This document shows positions 1-9,182 of a stretch of 64,000 nt of DNA, piece by piece. Location of the stretch: positions 3,348,001-3,412,000 of the forward strand of contig CP074381.1 in assembly GCA_022041995.1 (NCBI GenBank). The letters run 5' to 3'. The stretch is from Cupriavidus necator. GTDB lineage: Bacteria; Pseudomonadota; Gammaproteobacteria; Burkholderiales; Burkholderiaceae. The translations under genes were made by a program, and so were the position numbers. Within the stretch, counting starts at the first letter, position 1. Each line of letters starts with the position of its first letter. The notes below the pieces were generated by a model. It saw only the letters and a program-made list of their open reading frames with translations, did no database searches and was not told where the DNA came from.

Positions 1-1
1 A

Positions 2-331
2 CTGTGGCGCATCTCGCTGCCGATCCTGGCCTTCAATTTCGTGATGATCGCAATCCCGCTGGCCTATGTGAACCCGCGCCTGGGCCGCTACACGCCGCTG
101 GTGTTCGCGGTGCTGATCTACCTGACCTACAGCAACCTGGTCAACCTGTCGCAGTCCTGGGTGCGCTCGGGCGCGATGCCCTTCTGGCTGGCGTGGTGGC
201 CGATCCACCTGGTGGTCTTCCTGGGGGCGCTGCTGCTGTTCCGCTACCGCCAGAACCGCAGCCTGGGCGGCTGGCGCGCCGTGTTCGGCCTGCGCAGGCG
301 CGATGCCGCAGCCACCGGAGGCCAGGCATGA
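2..331 (+). CDS. lptF: LptF, LPS export permease (C-terminal part)
   Basis: C-terminal ~109 residues of one of the two inner-membrane permease subunits of the LptBFG ABC transporter, which extracts lipopolysaccharide from the inner membrane for transport by LptC-A-D. The 5' end lies outside the window. Visible are three hydrophobic stretches (beginning LPILAFNFVMIAIPL, LVFAVLIYLTYSNL and LVVFLGALLLFRYR) and a basic tail, as expected for the last transmembrane helices of the LptF/LptG family. The stop codon overlaps the start of the next gene as ATGA, the usual translational coupling of lptF and lptG, and this pairing is what fixes the assignment. Confidence 0.85.
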   Translation: MWRISLPILAFNFVMIAIPLAYVNPRLGRYTPLVFAVLIYLTYSNLVNLSQSWVRSGAMPFWLAWWPIHLVVFLGALLLFRYRQNRSLGGWRAVFGLRRRDAAATGGQA

Positions 332-1492
332 GAATCCTGCGCGTCTATGAACGCTACTTCGGCCGGCTGGTCTACGGCGTGTTCGCCTTTATCCTGTTCG
401 CGGTGCTGTCGCTGTTCGTGTTCTTCGACATGCTCAACGAGCTGGAGAACGTCAACAACCAGTACACCTCGCTGGTCGCGCTGTTCCACGTCCTGCTGCA
501 GGCGCCCACGCGGGTGTATGAGGTGCTGCCGATCGCGGTGCTGATCAGCGCGATCTACGTGTTCTCTCAACTGGCCAGCCAGTCCGAGTACACTATCTTC
601 CGCGTGGCCGGCCTGAACACGCGCCAGGCGCTGTTCTCGCTGTTCAAGCTGGCGGTGCCGCTGGCCATCGTGACCTTTATCTTCGGCGAGTTCATTGGCC
701 CCCGCGCCGAGCAGTATGCGCAGAAGATCAAGCTCGAGGCAATCGGCGCAACCGTGTCGTCGGGCTTCCGTTCGGGCGTCTGGGTCAAGGACCGCGACAA
801 GGATGCCGCCACCGGCGGCGGCGAGATCACCCGCTTCGTCAACGTCGCCGGGTTGCGGCCGGACCAGACTATCACCGGCATCACCATGTACGAGTTCGAC
901 CCGCAATACCGCCTGCGCGTGATCCGCGTGGCGCAGGAGGGCGCTACCAGGGTGGCCAGTCCTGGGAACTGCAGGGCGTCAACGAGACCCGCTTCATCGA
1001 GCTGGCGCCCCCGGCGCAGGGGCGAAGCCGGCACGCGATGCGCTGGCCCCGGACTTCCGCGCCGAGCAGGTCAAGTTCCCGCGCGTGACCATGCATTCCG
1101 AGCTGACGCCGCAGATCCTGTCGGTACTGCTGGTGACGCCGGAGCGGATGTCGACGCTGGACCTGTTCCGCTATATCCGCCACCTGCGCGACAACAAGCA
1201 GGACACGCAGCGCTATGAGATCGCCTTCTGGAAGAAGGTGATCTACCCGCTGACGCTGTTCGTGATGGTGGCGCTGGCCCTGCCCTTCGCCTACCTGCAC
1301 GCCCGTGCCGGCGCCGTCGGCGTGAAGGTGTTCGGGGGCATCATGCTGGGGCTGTCGTTCCACTTGTCGAACACGCTGTTCTCGCACGTCGGCCTGCTGC
1401 ATACCTGGCCGCCGATCATCTCGGCACTGGTGCCCGGCACGCTCTACCTGATGGTGGCGCTGCTGGCGCTGCGGTGGGTGGATCGGCACTGA
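328..1492 (+). CDS. lptG: LptG, LPS export permease (two suspected one-base errors)
   Basis: Second permease of the LptBFG lipopolysaccharide exporter. It starts at ATG 328 (RILRVYERYFGRLV), overlapping lptF. N-terminal transmembrane helices, the periplasmic jellyroll-like middle and the C-terminal helices (VIYPLTLFVMVALALPFAYL) are all present. The reading frame breaks twice: near 942, where one C restores EGRYQGGQSWELQGVNE, and at the G run 1019-1022, where one G restores AQGAKPARDALAPDFRAEQV. The span is two bases short of a multiple of three, exactly as two deletions predict. The protein belongs to an essential machine and the sequence is otherwise undecayed, so I read these as sequence errors, not as a pseudogene. 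Restored length is ~388 residues. Confidence 0.85.
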
Positions 1493-1505
1493 GGGGCGGG
1501 CTGCC

Positions 1506-1898
1506 ATGACCACACCCACCCGGGCCCTGGTCCTGTTCGCGCATGGCGCGCGCGATGCGCGCTGGCGCGAGCCGTTCGACCGCCTGCAGCAGAAGGTGGC
1601 CGCTGCCCTGCCCGGATGCGAGGTGCGGCTGGCGTTCCTGGAACTGATGACGCCCGCGCTGCCCGATGCGCTCGCCGACCTGGCAGCGCGCGGCGTGTCC
1701 GACGCCACCGTGGTGCCGGTGTTCCTGGGCCAGGGCGGCCACCTGCGGCGCGATCTGCCTGCCTTGCTCGACCAATGCCGGCAAGCGCATCCCGGGCTGC
1801 GCATCCATTGCGCGACGGCCGTGGGCGAGGCCGACCCGGTGCTGGATGCGATGGCGGCGTACTGCGTTGCCTCATTGCCCGCAAGCGGCCAGCCCTGA
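1506..1898 (+). CDS. cbiX: CbiX/SirB-type sirohydrochlorin chelatase family protein
   Basis: A 130-residue single-domain member of the CbiX family, which inserts Co2+ or Fe2+ into sirohydrochlorin. The metal-binding histidines are visible in the N-terminal LFAHGARD motif (about residue 13) and in GQGGHLRRDLP (about residue 79). The short length matches the small CbiX form rather than the duplicated CbiK type. It starts 13 bases after lptG with a GGGGCGGG-like ribosome site. It converges on the uroporphyrinogen methyltransferase gene, which makes the sirohydrochlorin precursor; siroheme is the cofactor of the sulfite reductase encoded in this window. That link suggests ferrochelation for siroheme, but the metal is inferred. 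Confidence 0.75.
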   Translation: MTTPTRALVLFAHGARDARWREPFDRLQQKVAAALPGCEVRLAFLELMTPALPDALADLAARGVSDATVVPVFLGQGGHLRRDLPALLDQCRQAHPGLRIHCATAVGEADPVLDAMAAYCVASLPASGQP

Positions 1899-1921
1899 GC
1901 AGAAACGCGGTCCTCCATGAC

Positions 1922-1959
1922 AAAAGCCCTGTACCGGCATGCCGGCACAGGGCTTTTTT
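1922..1959. terminator. Bidirectional intrinsic terminator between cbiX and cobA
   Basis: A long hairpin (outer stem AAGCCCTGT with ACAGGGCTT, inner CCGGCATGCCGG) has an A-run on one side and a T-run on the other, so it can stop both convergent genes. Confidence 0.85.
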
Positions 1960-1978
1960 CTGGTAATGCGGAGCGCGA

Positions 1979-2779
1979 TCAGGCAGCGCGCGGCGCCTGC
2001 ACGACGGTTTCGCCCACGCCTTCGCGCGGCGTTTCGGTAGCCCGCGCAGCCAGCGCCGCCCCGATCATCAGCAGGCTCGGCTGCACCGGATCGATCCAGG
2101 CAGCAGCCTCGCCCGCTGCCATCCGACCCAGCGTGAATTCACGACTACGCTGCCGCGGCGTGCTGGCGGCCTCGACCACCCATGCCGGCGTGGACGCGGG
2201 CTTGCCATGCGCGATCAGCTGCGCGGCAATCGATGCTGCCTGGTCACGGCCCATGTAGTAGACCAGCGTATCGGCCTTGACCGCGGCTTCAATATCAGCC
2301 GAGCCCTCACCGTCCGCAGCCTTCGCCTGCGTGGCAAACGCCACGCTGCGCGACACACCCCGCTTGGTCAGCGGCTTGCCGATCGCCGAAGCGGCGGCCA
2401 GCGCCGCCGTGATCCCGGGCACCACTTCATACTCGATGCCAGCGGCTTCCAGCGCCTGCAGTTCCTCGTCGGCGCGGCCGAACAGCATCGGGTCGCCGCC
2501 CTTCAGGCGCACCACGCGCTCGTACTTGCCGGCCAGATCGACGATCTGGCGGTTGATGAACAGCTGCGCGGTGGAGCGCTGCCCGCAGCGCTTGCCCACC
2601 TCGACCAGCTCGGCCTGCGGACACCAGGCCAGCATCTCCGGCGCTACCAGTGCATCGTGCAGCACTACCTGGGCTTCGCCCAAAAGCCGTGCACCACGCA
2701 CCGTAATGAGGTCTGCCGCACCGGGGCCAGCCCCAATGAGGGTCACCTTGCCGTAAGTCTTCTGCGCCTGCTTGTCCAT
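1979..2779 (-). CDS. cobA: Uroporphyrinogen-III C-methyltransferase (SUMT)
   Basis: 266 residues; transfers two methyl groups from SAM to uroporphyrinogen III to give precorrin-2, the first step to siroheme. Family signatures are clear: VTLIGAGPGAADLITVRG near the N-terminus, the VRLKGGDPMLFGR motif in the middle and YEVVPGITAALAAAS after it. It has the length of a stand-alone CobA; there is no CysG dehydrogenase/chelatase domain. It is the last gene of the minus-strand sulfur operon, 27 bases after cysN, which fits a role supplying siroheme to the sulfite reductase encoded upstream. A CbiX-type chelatase lies just beyond, in the opposite direction. Confidence 0.92.
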   Translation of the reverse strand: MDKQAQKTYGKVTLIGAGPGAADLITVRGARLLGEAQVVLHDALVAPEMLAWCPQAELVEVGKRCGQRSTAQLFINRQIVDLAGKYERVVRLKGGDPMLFGRADEELQALEAAGIEYEVVPGITAALAAASAIGKPLTKRGVSRSVAFATQAKAADGEGSADIEAAVKADTLVYYMGRDQAASIAAQLIAHGKPASTPAWVVEAASTPRQRSREFTLGRMAAGEAAAWIDPVQPSLLMIGAALAARATETPREGVGETVVQAPRAA

Positions 2780-2806
2780 CTGTTGCCCCTTCCTGTTCGT
2801 TACCGA

Positions 2807-4111
2807 TCAGGAGAACGCACGGATCATGCCCGCGGCCACCGTGTGGTTGGTCGCTTCGTCGATCAGCACGAAGGCGCCCGTGGCCGGGTTGTCGCCATAG
2901 GCATCGCACACGATCGGCTTTTGCAACGAGATCTGCACCGAACCGATGTCGTTCAGGCGAATATCGTGGCGGCCGGTCTCGTGCGACAGCGTGTGCACGT
3001 CCAGCACGCGGTCCACCGCCGACACGCGTGCGAACACGCTGGCGGTAGTGTGCTTGAGCACATACTTGCGCGCCGGGTTCAGCGATTCGTCGTCGAACCA
3101 GCACAGGTCGGCCTGCAGCTTCTTGGCCGGAGCCGTGGCGGCCTCGGCGGCGACGAACATGTCACCGCGTGATACATCGACGTCCTCGGACAGGCGCACG
3201 GTGACCGTGTCGCCGACATTGGCGGATTCTGCGGCGCCGTTGGGCGTCAGCACTTCGGCCACCACGGCATCGCGGTTGGCTGGCAGCACGCGCAGCTTCT
3301 GGCCCACGCGCACGGTGCCGGCCTCGATGCGGCCGGCATAGCCGCGGAAGTCGTCCGACTGCGAACCGTCCTGGCGGATCACCAGCTGCACCGGGAAGCG
3401 CAGCGCGGCGTCATCCTCGGGCGCGGCTTCTTCCACCGGCAGCTCTTCCAGCAGCGGCAGCAGCGGCTCGCCCTGGTACCAGGGCATGGCATCGCTCTCG
3501 TGCACGATGTTGTCGCCGCGCAGCGCCGACACCGGCACGTAGCGCACGTCCTTCAGGCCCAGTTGATCGGCCAGTTCCGAGTACGCGGTGCGGATCTCGT
3601 TGAAGCGCTGTTCGCTGTAGTCGACCAGGTCCATCTTGTTGACGGCGACGATCACGTGCCGGATCTCCAGCAGCTTCAGGATCGCCGAGTGGCGCTTGGT
3701 CTGCGCCAGCAGCTCGGCACGGCCGTCGGTGACCGTGACACGCGTGGCATCGACCAGCACGATGGCCGCGTCCGCGGTCGAGGCGCCGGTGACCATGTTG
3801 CGGGTGTACTGCTCGTGGCCCGGCGTATCCGCGATGATGAACTTGCGGCGCGCGGTCGAGAAGTAGCGGTAGGCCACGTCGATGGTGATGCCCTGCTCGC
3901 GCTCGGCTTCCAGGCCGTCGGTCAGCAGCGAGAAATCGATCTGCTCGCCGGCGGTGCGCTTGTTCTTGGCGTTGGCCAGCGCGGTCAGCTGGTCGGACAG
4001 CACGGCCTTGCTGTCGTATAGCAGGCGGCCGATCAGCGTGCTCTTGCCGTCGTCGACGGAGCCGGCGGTGATGAAGCGCAGCAGGCCTTGATGAGTTGCT
4101 TGGTGAGTCAT
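2807..4111 (-). CDS. cysN: Sulfate adenylyltransferase subunit 1 (CysN GTPase)
   Basis: 434 residues. This is the GTPase subunit that drives ATP sulfurylase (CysDN), forming adenosine 5'-phosphosulfate from sulfate. G-motifs are intact: GSVDDGKSTLIGRLLY (P-loop), DTPGHEQY and NKMDLVD, followed by EF-Tu-like beta-barrel domains. I chose the ATG at 4111 (MTHQATHQGLLRF); the open frame upstream of it is overlap with cysD sequence. There is no fused CysC kinase domain, consistent with direct APS reduction by the CysH encoded upstream. The gene sits 26 bases after cysD in the same operon. Confidence 0.95.
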   Translation of the reverse strand: MTHQATHQGLLRFITAGSVDDGKSTLIGRLLYDSKAVLSDQLTALANAKNKRTAGEQIDFSLLTDGLEAEREQGITIDVAYRYFSTARRKFIIADTPGHEQYTRNMVTGASTADAAIVLVDATRVTVTDGRAELLAQTKRHSAILKLLEIRHVIVAVNKMDLVDYSEQRFNEIRTAYSELADQLGLKDVRYVPVSALRGDNIVHESDAMPWYQGEPLLPLLEELPVEEAAPEDDAALRFPVQLVIRQDGSQSDDFRGYAGRIEAGTVRVGQKLRVLPANRDAVVAEVLTPNGAAESANVGDTVTVRLSEDVDVSRGDMFVAAEAATAPAKKLQADLCWFDDESLNPARKYVLKHTTASVFARVSAVDRVLDVHTLSHETGRHDIRLNDIGSVQISLQKPIVCDAYGDNPATGAFVLIDEATNHTVAAGMIRAFS

Positions 4112-4137
4112 GTTGAATTCCTTTGCTGCGTCCGGGA

Positions 4138-5115
4138 TCAGAAGTAGCCTTCTTTCTTCCGGCGTTCCATCGAGGCTTCGCTGGTCTGGTCGTCCATGCG
4201 GGTGGCACCGCGCTCGGTGATCTCGGTCACAGCGGTCTCGGCGATGATCGCTTCCGGCGAATCGGCAACGCTGGCCACCGGGCAGGTGCAGCTGATGTCG
4301 CCCACGGTACGGAAGCGCACCGACAGCACCTCGCTGACGTCGCCATCCTGCTTGGGCGTGATCGGGGTGACCGGCACCAGCAAGCCGTTCTTGCGCACCA
4401 CTTCGCGCTGGTGCGCGTAGTAGATCGGCGGCAGCGCCAGGTTCTCGCGGGCGATGTACTGCCACACGTCCAGCTCGGTCCAGTTCGAGATCGGGAACAC
4501 GCGCATCTGCTCGCCCTGCGCCATGCGGGCGTTGTACAGGCTCCACAGCTCGGGGCGCTGGGCCTTGGGGTCCCACTGGCCGAACTCGTCGCGGAACGAG
4601 AAGATGCGCTCCTTGGCGCGGGCCTTCTCTTCGTCGCGGCGGGCGCCGCCCATCAGCGCGTCGTACTGGTGCTCGCCGATGGTTTCCAGCAGCGTCACGG
4701 CCTGGGCCGCGTTGCGCGAATCGGTTTCCTTGCGCAGGCGCACGGTGCCGCGCTTGATCGAATCTTCCACATGGCCCACCACCAGGCGCGCGCCCAGCTC
4801 AGCCACGCGCTGGTCGCGGAAGGCGATCACTTCCGGATAGTTGTGGCCGGTGTCGATATGCACCAGCGGGAACGGCAGCTCGATCTTGCGCTCGCCCAGG
4901 CGGAACGCCTTCAGCGCCAGGTGCAGCATCACGATCGAGTCCTTGCCGCCCGAGAACAGCAGCGCCGGATTGCGGCACTCGGCCACCACCTCGCGGATGA
5001 TGTAGATCGACTCCGCCTCCAGGCGGTCGAGATGGTCGTTCTGTACTTGCAACAGGTGTGCCACGCTGCTCGTTTGCGTCAGGCCTGCTTCTGCGATGTC
5101 GTTCATGATGCCCAT
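4138..5115 (-). CDS. cysD: Sulfate adenylyltransferase subunit 2 (CysD)
   Basis: Catalytic subunit of ATP sulfurylase. The PP-loop signature FSGGKDSIVMLHLALKAF is present near residue 60, and the characteristic tail ending SMERRKKEGYF is intact. Two in-frame ATG codons are possible, at 5115 and 5106; I give the upstream one because a purine-rich stretch (GAGGCCGGAAAAA) precedes it. With that start the protein has 325 residues, slightly longer than the usual ~300. It partners CysN, whose gene follows within 30 bases, and lies 11 bases after the end of cysH. Confidence 0.94.
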   Translation of the reverse strand: MGIMNDIAEAGLTQTSSVAHLLQVQNDHLDRLEAESIYIIREVVAECRNPALLFSGGKDSIVMLHLALKAFRLGERKIELPFPLVHIDTGHNYPEVIAFRDQRVAELGARLVVGHVEDSIKRGTVRLRKETDSRNAAQAVTLLETIGEHQYDALMGGARRDEEKARAKERIFSFRDEFGQWDPKAQRPELWSLYNARMAQGEQMRVFPISNWTELDVWQYIARENLALPPIYYAHQREVVRKNGLLVPVTPITPKQDGDVSEVLSVRFRTVGDISCTCPVASVADSPEAIIAETAVTEITERGATRMDDQTSEASMERRKKEGYF

Positions 5116-5126
5116 TTTTTCCGGCC

Positions 5127-5938
5127 TCAATGCTTGATGTTCTGTTCGTGGAGCCCGCACTCTTTCGAGTCCTTGCTCTCCCACCACCAACGTCCCGCGC
5201 GCACATCCTCGCCCGCGCGCACCGCACGCGTACACGGCTCGCAGCCGATGCTGGGTAGCCTTTGGCATGCAGGGCGTTGATGGGCACGTTGTGGCGCTTC
5301 AGGTAGGCCCACACCTCGGCCTCGCTCCAGTCCGCCAGCGGATTGAACTTGGGGATGCCGCGGGCTTCGTCCAGTTCCTCGAACGGCAGCTCGGCGCGCG
5401 TGACCGCCTGCTCGCGGCGCTGGCCGGTCAGCCAGGCGTCGGCGTGCGAGAGCGCGCGGTTGAGCGGCTCGACCTTGCGGATACCGCAGCATTCCTTGCG
5501 CAGGTCGACGCTGTCGTAGAAGCCGTTCAGCCCGTGCTTCTTCAGGTAGTTGTCGACGGCCTCGGCGTCCGGCGTGAACTGCTCGATGGTGTAGCCGTAA
5601 TGCGCCTGCACCTGGTCCAGCACCGCCAGCGTCTCGGCGTGCAGGCGCCCTGTCTGCAGCGTGAACACGCGGATGCCGGCGCGCACGGCTTCGGTGCCGC
5701 GCAGGATGGCATCGGTCAGCACCATATCCTCGGCCGCCAGGCTCGAGGCAAAGCGCGCGCGGAAGAAGCGGCCGGCGATGCCCGCCAGGCGCTCGCCCAG
5801 CTCGCGCTCTTTCTGCTCCAGCGCGTCGATGCTGCCGGTGTATTCCGGCGCAACCCACCGCGCAGGCGGACGCAGCGCCGACGCCGCGCCAGCCCCCGTG
5901 TCAACCGCCACGGCGATCTCGCTCAGCACCGTGCTCAT
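5127..5938 (-). CDS. cysH: APS reductase-type CysH (one suspected base error)
   Basis: Adenylylsulfate/PAPS reductase family, giving sulfite. The protein shows [11 protein letters not shown], a [12 protein letters not shown] cysteine pair and a second pair, GCEPCTRAV, near the end, followed by the catalytic ECGLHE tail. Two cysteine pairs (CC...CxxC) indicate the [4Fe-4S] APS reductase type, in agreement with the absence of an APS kinase here. The frame breaks at the GGG run 5253-5255, between HAKGYP and SIGCEP; one extra C on the coding strand restores it, and the span is one base short of a multiple of three. Without repair the second cysteine pair and the catalytic cysteine would be lost. 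I read it as a sequencing error. The start overlaps the upstream DUF934 gene by ATGA. Confidence 0.9.
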
Positions 5939-6516
5939 GCCGCTTCCTTCGATTGCGCGCCAACCTCTGCCCGCGCGCGGCGGAACAGCGGCAACGGCTC
6001 ATCCACCGAAGCCTGGTAGGTCACGGTGAACTCGGTGAAGCCCTTGATGGCGTCGTCGATGTTCTTGTCGGCGCGCACCGCGAAGGCGTCGAAGCCGCAG
6101 CGCTTCATGAAGTTGAGCTGGTCGCGCAGCACGTCACCGACGGCGCGCAGCTGGCCCTTCCAGTGGTAACGGGTGCGCAGCAGGTAGGCCGTGGAAAAGC
6201 CGCGGCCGTCGCGGAACACCGGGAAGTCCACCGCCACCAGCGCCACGCGCGCGAAGTACGCCTCGGCATCGCCCGGCTCGTCTTCCGGGGCCAGCCACAC
6301 GCCGGTGCGGGCCGCGTCGCGGCCGGCCAGCAGCGCTTCGTTGGCCTTCCATACCGACAGCGGGAACAGCACCGCGTCCTGGCTTTGCGCGGCCGCGGCG
6401 ATCTGCTCGTCGGTCAGCGGCTGCTCGGCGGTGCCGCGCAGCACGGTCCAGGCGTCATCGACGATGACGGGGGCGACGGTAGCGCCGTCCTGTTGCAGTT
6501 GAATGATCTTTGCCAT
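5935..6516 (-). CDS. DUF934 family protein of the sulfur assimilation operon
   Basis: A 193-residue soluble protein starting MAKIIQLQQDGATV. Its order in the operon, between sulfite reductase and APS reductase, matches the DUF934 (CysX-like) proteins found with cysI and cysH in many proteobacteria; their biochemical role is not established, and a part in electron supply or assembly for sulfite reduction has been suggested. Motifs seen: FRDGRGFSTAYLLRTRY and DQLNFMKRCGFDAFAVR. The stop overlaps the cysH start by ATGA, so the two are translationally coupled. It contains no obvious cofactor-binding cysteine cluster. Confidence 0.8.
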   Translation of the reverse strand: MAKIIQLQQDGATVAPVIVDDAWTVLRGTAEQPLTDEQIAAAAQSQDAVLFPLSVWKANEALLAGRDAARTGVWLAPEDEPGDAEAYFARVALVAVDFPVFRDGRGFSTAYLLRTRYHWKGQLRAVGDVLRDQLNFMKRCGFDAFAVRADKNIDDAIKGFTEFTVTYQASVDEPLPLFRRARAEVGAQSKEAA

Positions 6517-6532
6517 GTTCAGTCTCCGGTCC

Positions 6533-8215
6533 TCAGGCTTCAGCGCGCTCGCGCGGCTGCTTGTCGGCATAAACGCGCTCCTTGAACGGGGCGATGCCGA
6601 TGCGGGACAGGGTTTCGATAAAGCGTTCGTCTTCGATGCGGTTGGCCACGAAGGTGTCGATGATGCGGCTCACCACCTCGGGCATTTCCTCGGCGCTGAA
6701 CGACGGGCCGATCACCTTGCCCAGCGCGGTCTGGTTGCCCTGGGCGCCGCCCAGCGTGACCTGGTACCACTCCGAACCGTCCTTGTCGACGCCCAGCACG
6801 CCGATATTGCCGACGTGGTGGTGGCCGCAGGCGTTGATGCAACCCGAGATATTCAGCGAGATCTCGCCCAGGTCATAGACATAGTCGAGGTCGTCGAAGC
6901 GCTCCTGGATCGCCTGCGCGATGGGGATCGACTTGGCGTTGGCCAGCGAGCAGAAATCGCCGCCCGGGCAGGCGATGATGTCGGTCAGCAGACCGATGTT
7001 GGGCGTGGCCAGGCCGGCCTTCCTGGCCAGGCCCCACAGCTTGAACAGGTCCTGCTTCTTCACGTCCGGCAGGATCAGATTCTGCTCGTGCGCGACGCGC
7101 AGCTCGCCGAAGCCGAACTGGTCGGCCAGGTCGGCCACGGCTTCGATCTGCGCGTCGGTGGCGTCCCCCGGGGGCGAGGCCACGCCCGGCTTGGTCGACA
7201 GCGTCACCGCGGCGTAGCCCGGCACCTTGTGGCCGTGCACGTTGCGGCTGACCCAGCGGGCAAAGGCCTTGTCTTCCAGCAGGTGGTTCTCGTACGACGC
7301 ATCGGTGTCGGCCAGCTTTTCATAGGCGGGCGGCGTGAAGTACTGCGCCACGCGATCGAACTCGGCCTGCGTCAGCGTGGCCGGGCCGTCCTTGCTGTGC
7401 TGCCACTCTTCCTCGACTTCCTGCGCGAACTTCTCGGCGCCGATGGCCTTCACCAGGATCTTGATGCGCGCCTTGTACTTGTTGTCGCGGCGGCCGTAGC
7501 GGTTGTACACGCGGATGGCCGACTCGACGTAGGACAGCATGTGCTGCCACGGCAGGTCTTCCTTGATGATCGTGCCCAGGATCGGCGTGCGGCCCAGGCC
7601 GCCGCCGGCCAGGATGCGCAGGCACGTTTCGCCTTCGGCGTTCTTGTAGGCGTAGATGCCGATATCGTGCATCTGCACCACGGCGCGGTCGTCGGCCGAA
7701 GCGGAGATGGCGATCTTGAACTTGCGCGGCAGGAAGGCGAATTCCGGCTGGAAGGTGCTCCACTGGCGCAGCAGCTCGGCCAGCACGCGCGGGTCCACCG
7801 ACTCGTCCGGCGCCACGCCGGCGAAGTGGTCGGTGGTGATATTGCGCACGCAGTTGCCCGAGGTCTGGATGGCGTGCATCTCGACGCTGGCCAGCTCGGC
7901 CAGCACGTCGGGCACGCGCTCCAGTTCCATCCAGTTGTACTGGATGTTCTGGCGCGTGGAGAAGTGGCCATAGCCGCGGTCGTATTCGCGCGCGATATGG
8001 CCCAGCTTGCGCATCTGCTTCGACGACAGCAGGCCGTACGGAATCGCCACGCGCAGCATGTAGGCGTGGCGCTGCATGTACAGGCCGTTCTGCAGGCGCA
8101 GCGGCAGGAATTCTTCCTCGGTCAGCTCGTCGGACAGGCGGCGGCGCACCTGGTCACGGAACTGGGCGACGCGCTCGGCGACGATGCGCTGGTCATATTG
8201 GTCGTACTGATACAT
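6533..8215 (-). CDS. cysI: Siroheme [4Fe-4S] sulfite/nitrite reductase (CysI type)
   Basis: 560 residues. A hemoprotein reductase that takes sulfite to sulfide with six electrons. The two half-sites of the siroheme-iron-sulfur centre are visible: CPGGDFCSLANAKS at about residues 419-432 and SGCINACGHHHVGNIG about 35 residues later. The N-terminal region (YLLSSKQ-like, then HFSTRQNIQYNW) carries the substrate-side arginines of the family. No cysJ flavoprotein gene is adjacent, so the electron donor is probably ferredoxin or an unlinked reductase. It lies 28 bases after the TauE/SafE gene and 16 bases before the DUF934 gene in a single minus-strand unit. Confidence 0.92.
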   Translation of the reverse strand: MYQYDQYDQRIVAERVAQFRDQVRRRLSDELTEEEFLPLRLQNGLYMQRHAYMLRVAIPYGLLSSKQMRKLGHIAREYDRGYGHFSTRQNIQYNWMELERVPDVLAELASVEMHAIQTSGNCVRNITTDHFAGVAPDESVDPRVLAELLRQWSTFQPEFAFLPRKFKIAISASADDRAVVQMHDIGIYAYKNAEGETCLRILAGGGLGRTPILGTIIKEDLPWQHMLSYVESAIRVYNRYGRRDNKYKARIKILVKAIGAEKFAQEVEEEWQHSKDGPATLTQAEFDRVAQYFTPPAYEKLADTDASYENHLLEDKAFARWVSRNVHGHKVPGYAAVTLSTKPGVASPPGDATDAQIEAVADLADQFGFGELRVAHEQNLILPDVKKQDLFKLWGLARKAGLATPNIGLLTDIIACPGGDFCSLANAKSIPIAQAIQERFDDLDYVYDLGEISLNISGCINACGHHHVGNIGVLGVDKDGSEWYQVTLGGAQGNQTALGKVIGPSFSAEEMPEVVSRIIDTFVANRIEDERFIETLSRIGIAPFKERVYADKQPRERAEA

Positions 8216-8243
8216 GGCGGGGTCCGTTCAGTATTCGTTGAAT

Positions 8244-9017
8244 TCAGGAAACGAGCTTGATGGCGACCAGCGTCAGCGTGGTCGCCAGTGCGGCACGCAC
8301 CAGCCGTTCGGGCAGCGCCCGCGACAGTTGCGCGCCCAGCCAGATGCCGGGGATCGAACCCACCAGCAGCGCCAGCAGCAAATTCCAGTCGACCGTGCCG
8401 AGCCACACATGGCCCAGCCCGGCAAGCGCCGTCAGCGGGACGGCGTAGGCAATGTCGGTGCCGGCCACTTCTGCCGGCTTCATATGGGGATACAGCAGCA
8501 GGATCAGCGTGGCGCCAACCGCGCCGGCGCCGATCGACGACACCGTCACCAGCACGCCGATCACGGCGCCGACCACGATGGTGGCAATGACCTGGGCGCG
8601 GCCGTGCAGCTGGAAGCGCGGATTGCGTTCCAGCCAGGCCAGCATCTGCTTGCGGAACAGCAGCGACAATACGGTCAGCAGCACCGACACGCCGATGGTC
8701 AGGCGGATCGCATGCAACCACTGGGCGCTGAGCTCGCCGGCGCGCTTCAGCACCAGGATGGCGGCCACTGCCGCCGGCAGGCTGCCGAGGCACAGGCGCC
8801 GCACCACCTGCCACTGCACATGGCCGTGGGCGCGGTGCGCGATGGTGCCGAAGCCCTTGGTGATGGCCGCAAACGCCAGGTCGGTGCCGACCGCGGTGGC
8901 CGGCGAGAAGCCGAACAGCAACGTCAGCAGCGGCGTCATCAACGAGCCCCCACCCACCCCGGTCAGGCCGACGAGGACGCCTACAAACAGACCGGAAACG
9001 GTATAGGCAACAGACAT
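8244..9017 (-). CDS. TauE/SafE family sulfite/organosulfonate permease
   Basis: 257 residues with about eight hydrophobic segments and the glycine-rich repeat signatures of the TauE/SafE family (VGVLVGLTGVGGGSLMTPLL at the start and VSSIGAGAVGATLILLLYP in the second half). Family members export sulfite or sulfonates, or move small anions in either direction. As first gene of the operon, just ahead of sulfite reductase, it most likely moves sulfite or sulfate or relieves sulfite toxicity; the substrate is inferred from position. The gene is divergent from cysB across a 165-base AT-rich gap. Confidence 0.85.
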   Translation of the reverse strand: MSVAYTVSGLFVGVLVGLTGVGGGSLMTPLLTLLFGFSPATAVGTDLAFAAITKGFGTIAHRAHGHVQWQVVRRLCLGSLPAAVAAILVLKRAGELSAQWLHAIRLTIGVSVLLTVLSLLFRKQMLAWLERNPRFQLHGRAQVIATIVVGAVIGVLVTVSSIGAGAVGATLILLLYPHMKPAEVAGTDIAYAVPLTALAGLGHVWLGTVDWNLLLALLVGSIPGIWLGAQLSRALPERLVRAALATTLTLVAIKLVS

Positions 9018-9182
9018 GGGGGACTCGGTGGAGCCTGGCCCGTGGATCTCGCATCACAAAGTCGCTGCTGCGAGAAGACGCACTGAGGGCTGGCCATTCA
9101 TTAACAAAGTTCGAGAATCGTAATAAACTGGCCTCATACCTCAAACTAATAAGAAGTTGTTTGTTTATACGAACCCAGATAT
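9018..9182. promoter_or_regulatory. Divergent promoter region of the sulfur operon and cysB
   Basis: 165 bases between two divergent genes, clearly AT-rich (about 9100-9180) against a GC-rich background. It should hold the start sites of both the minus-strand operon and cysB and the CysB-binding sites expected at such promoters. I do not see a single unambiguous sigma-70 pair or a defined CysB box, so only the region is annotated. Confidence 0.6.

Noticed and set aside
328..1492. lptG as a pseudogene with two frameshifts
   Set aside because: Both losses are single bases, the remaining sequence is fully conserved, and the gene is part of an essential machine; the same error type recurs through the window.
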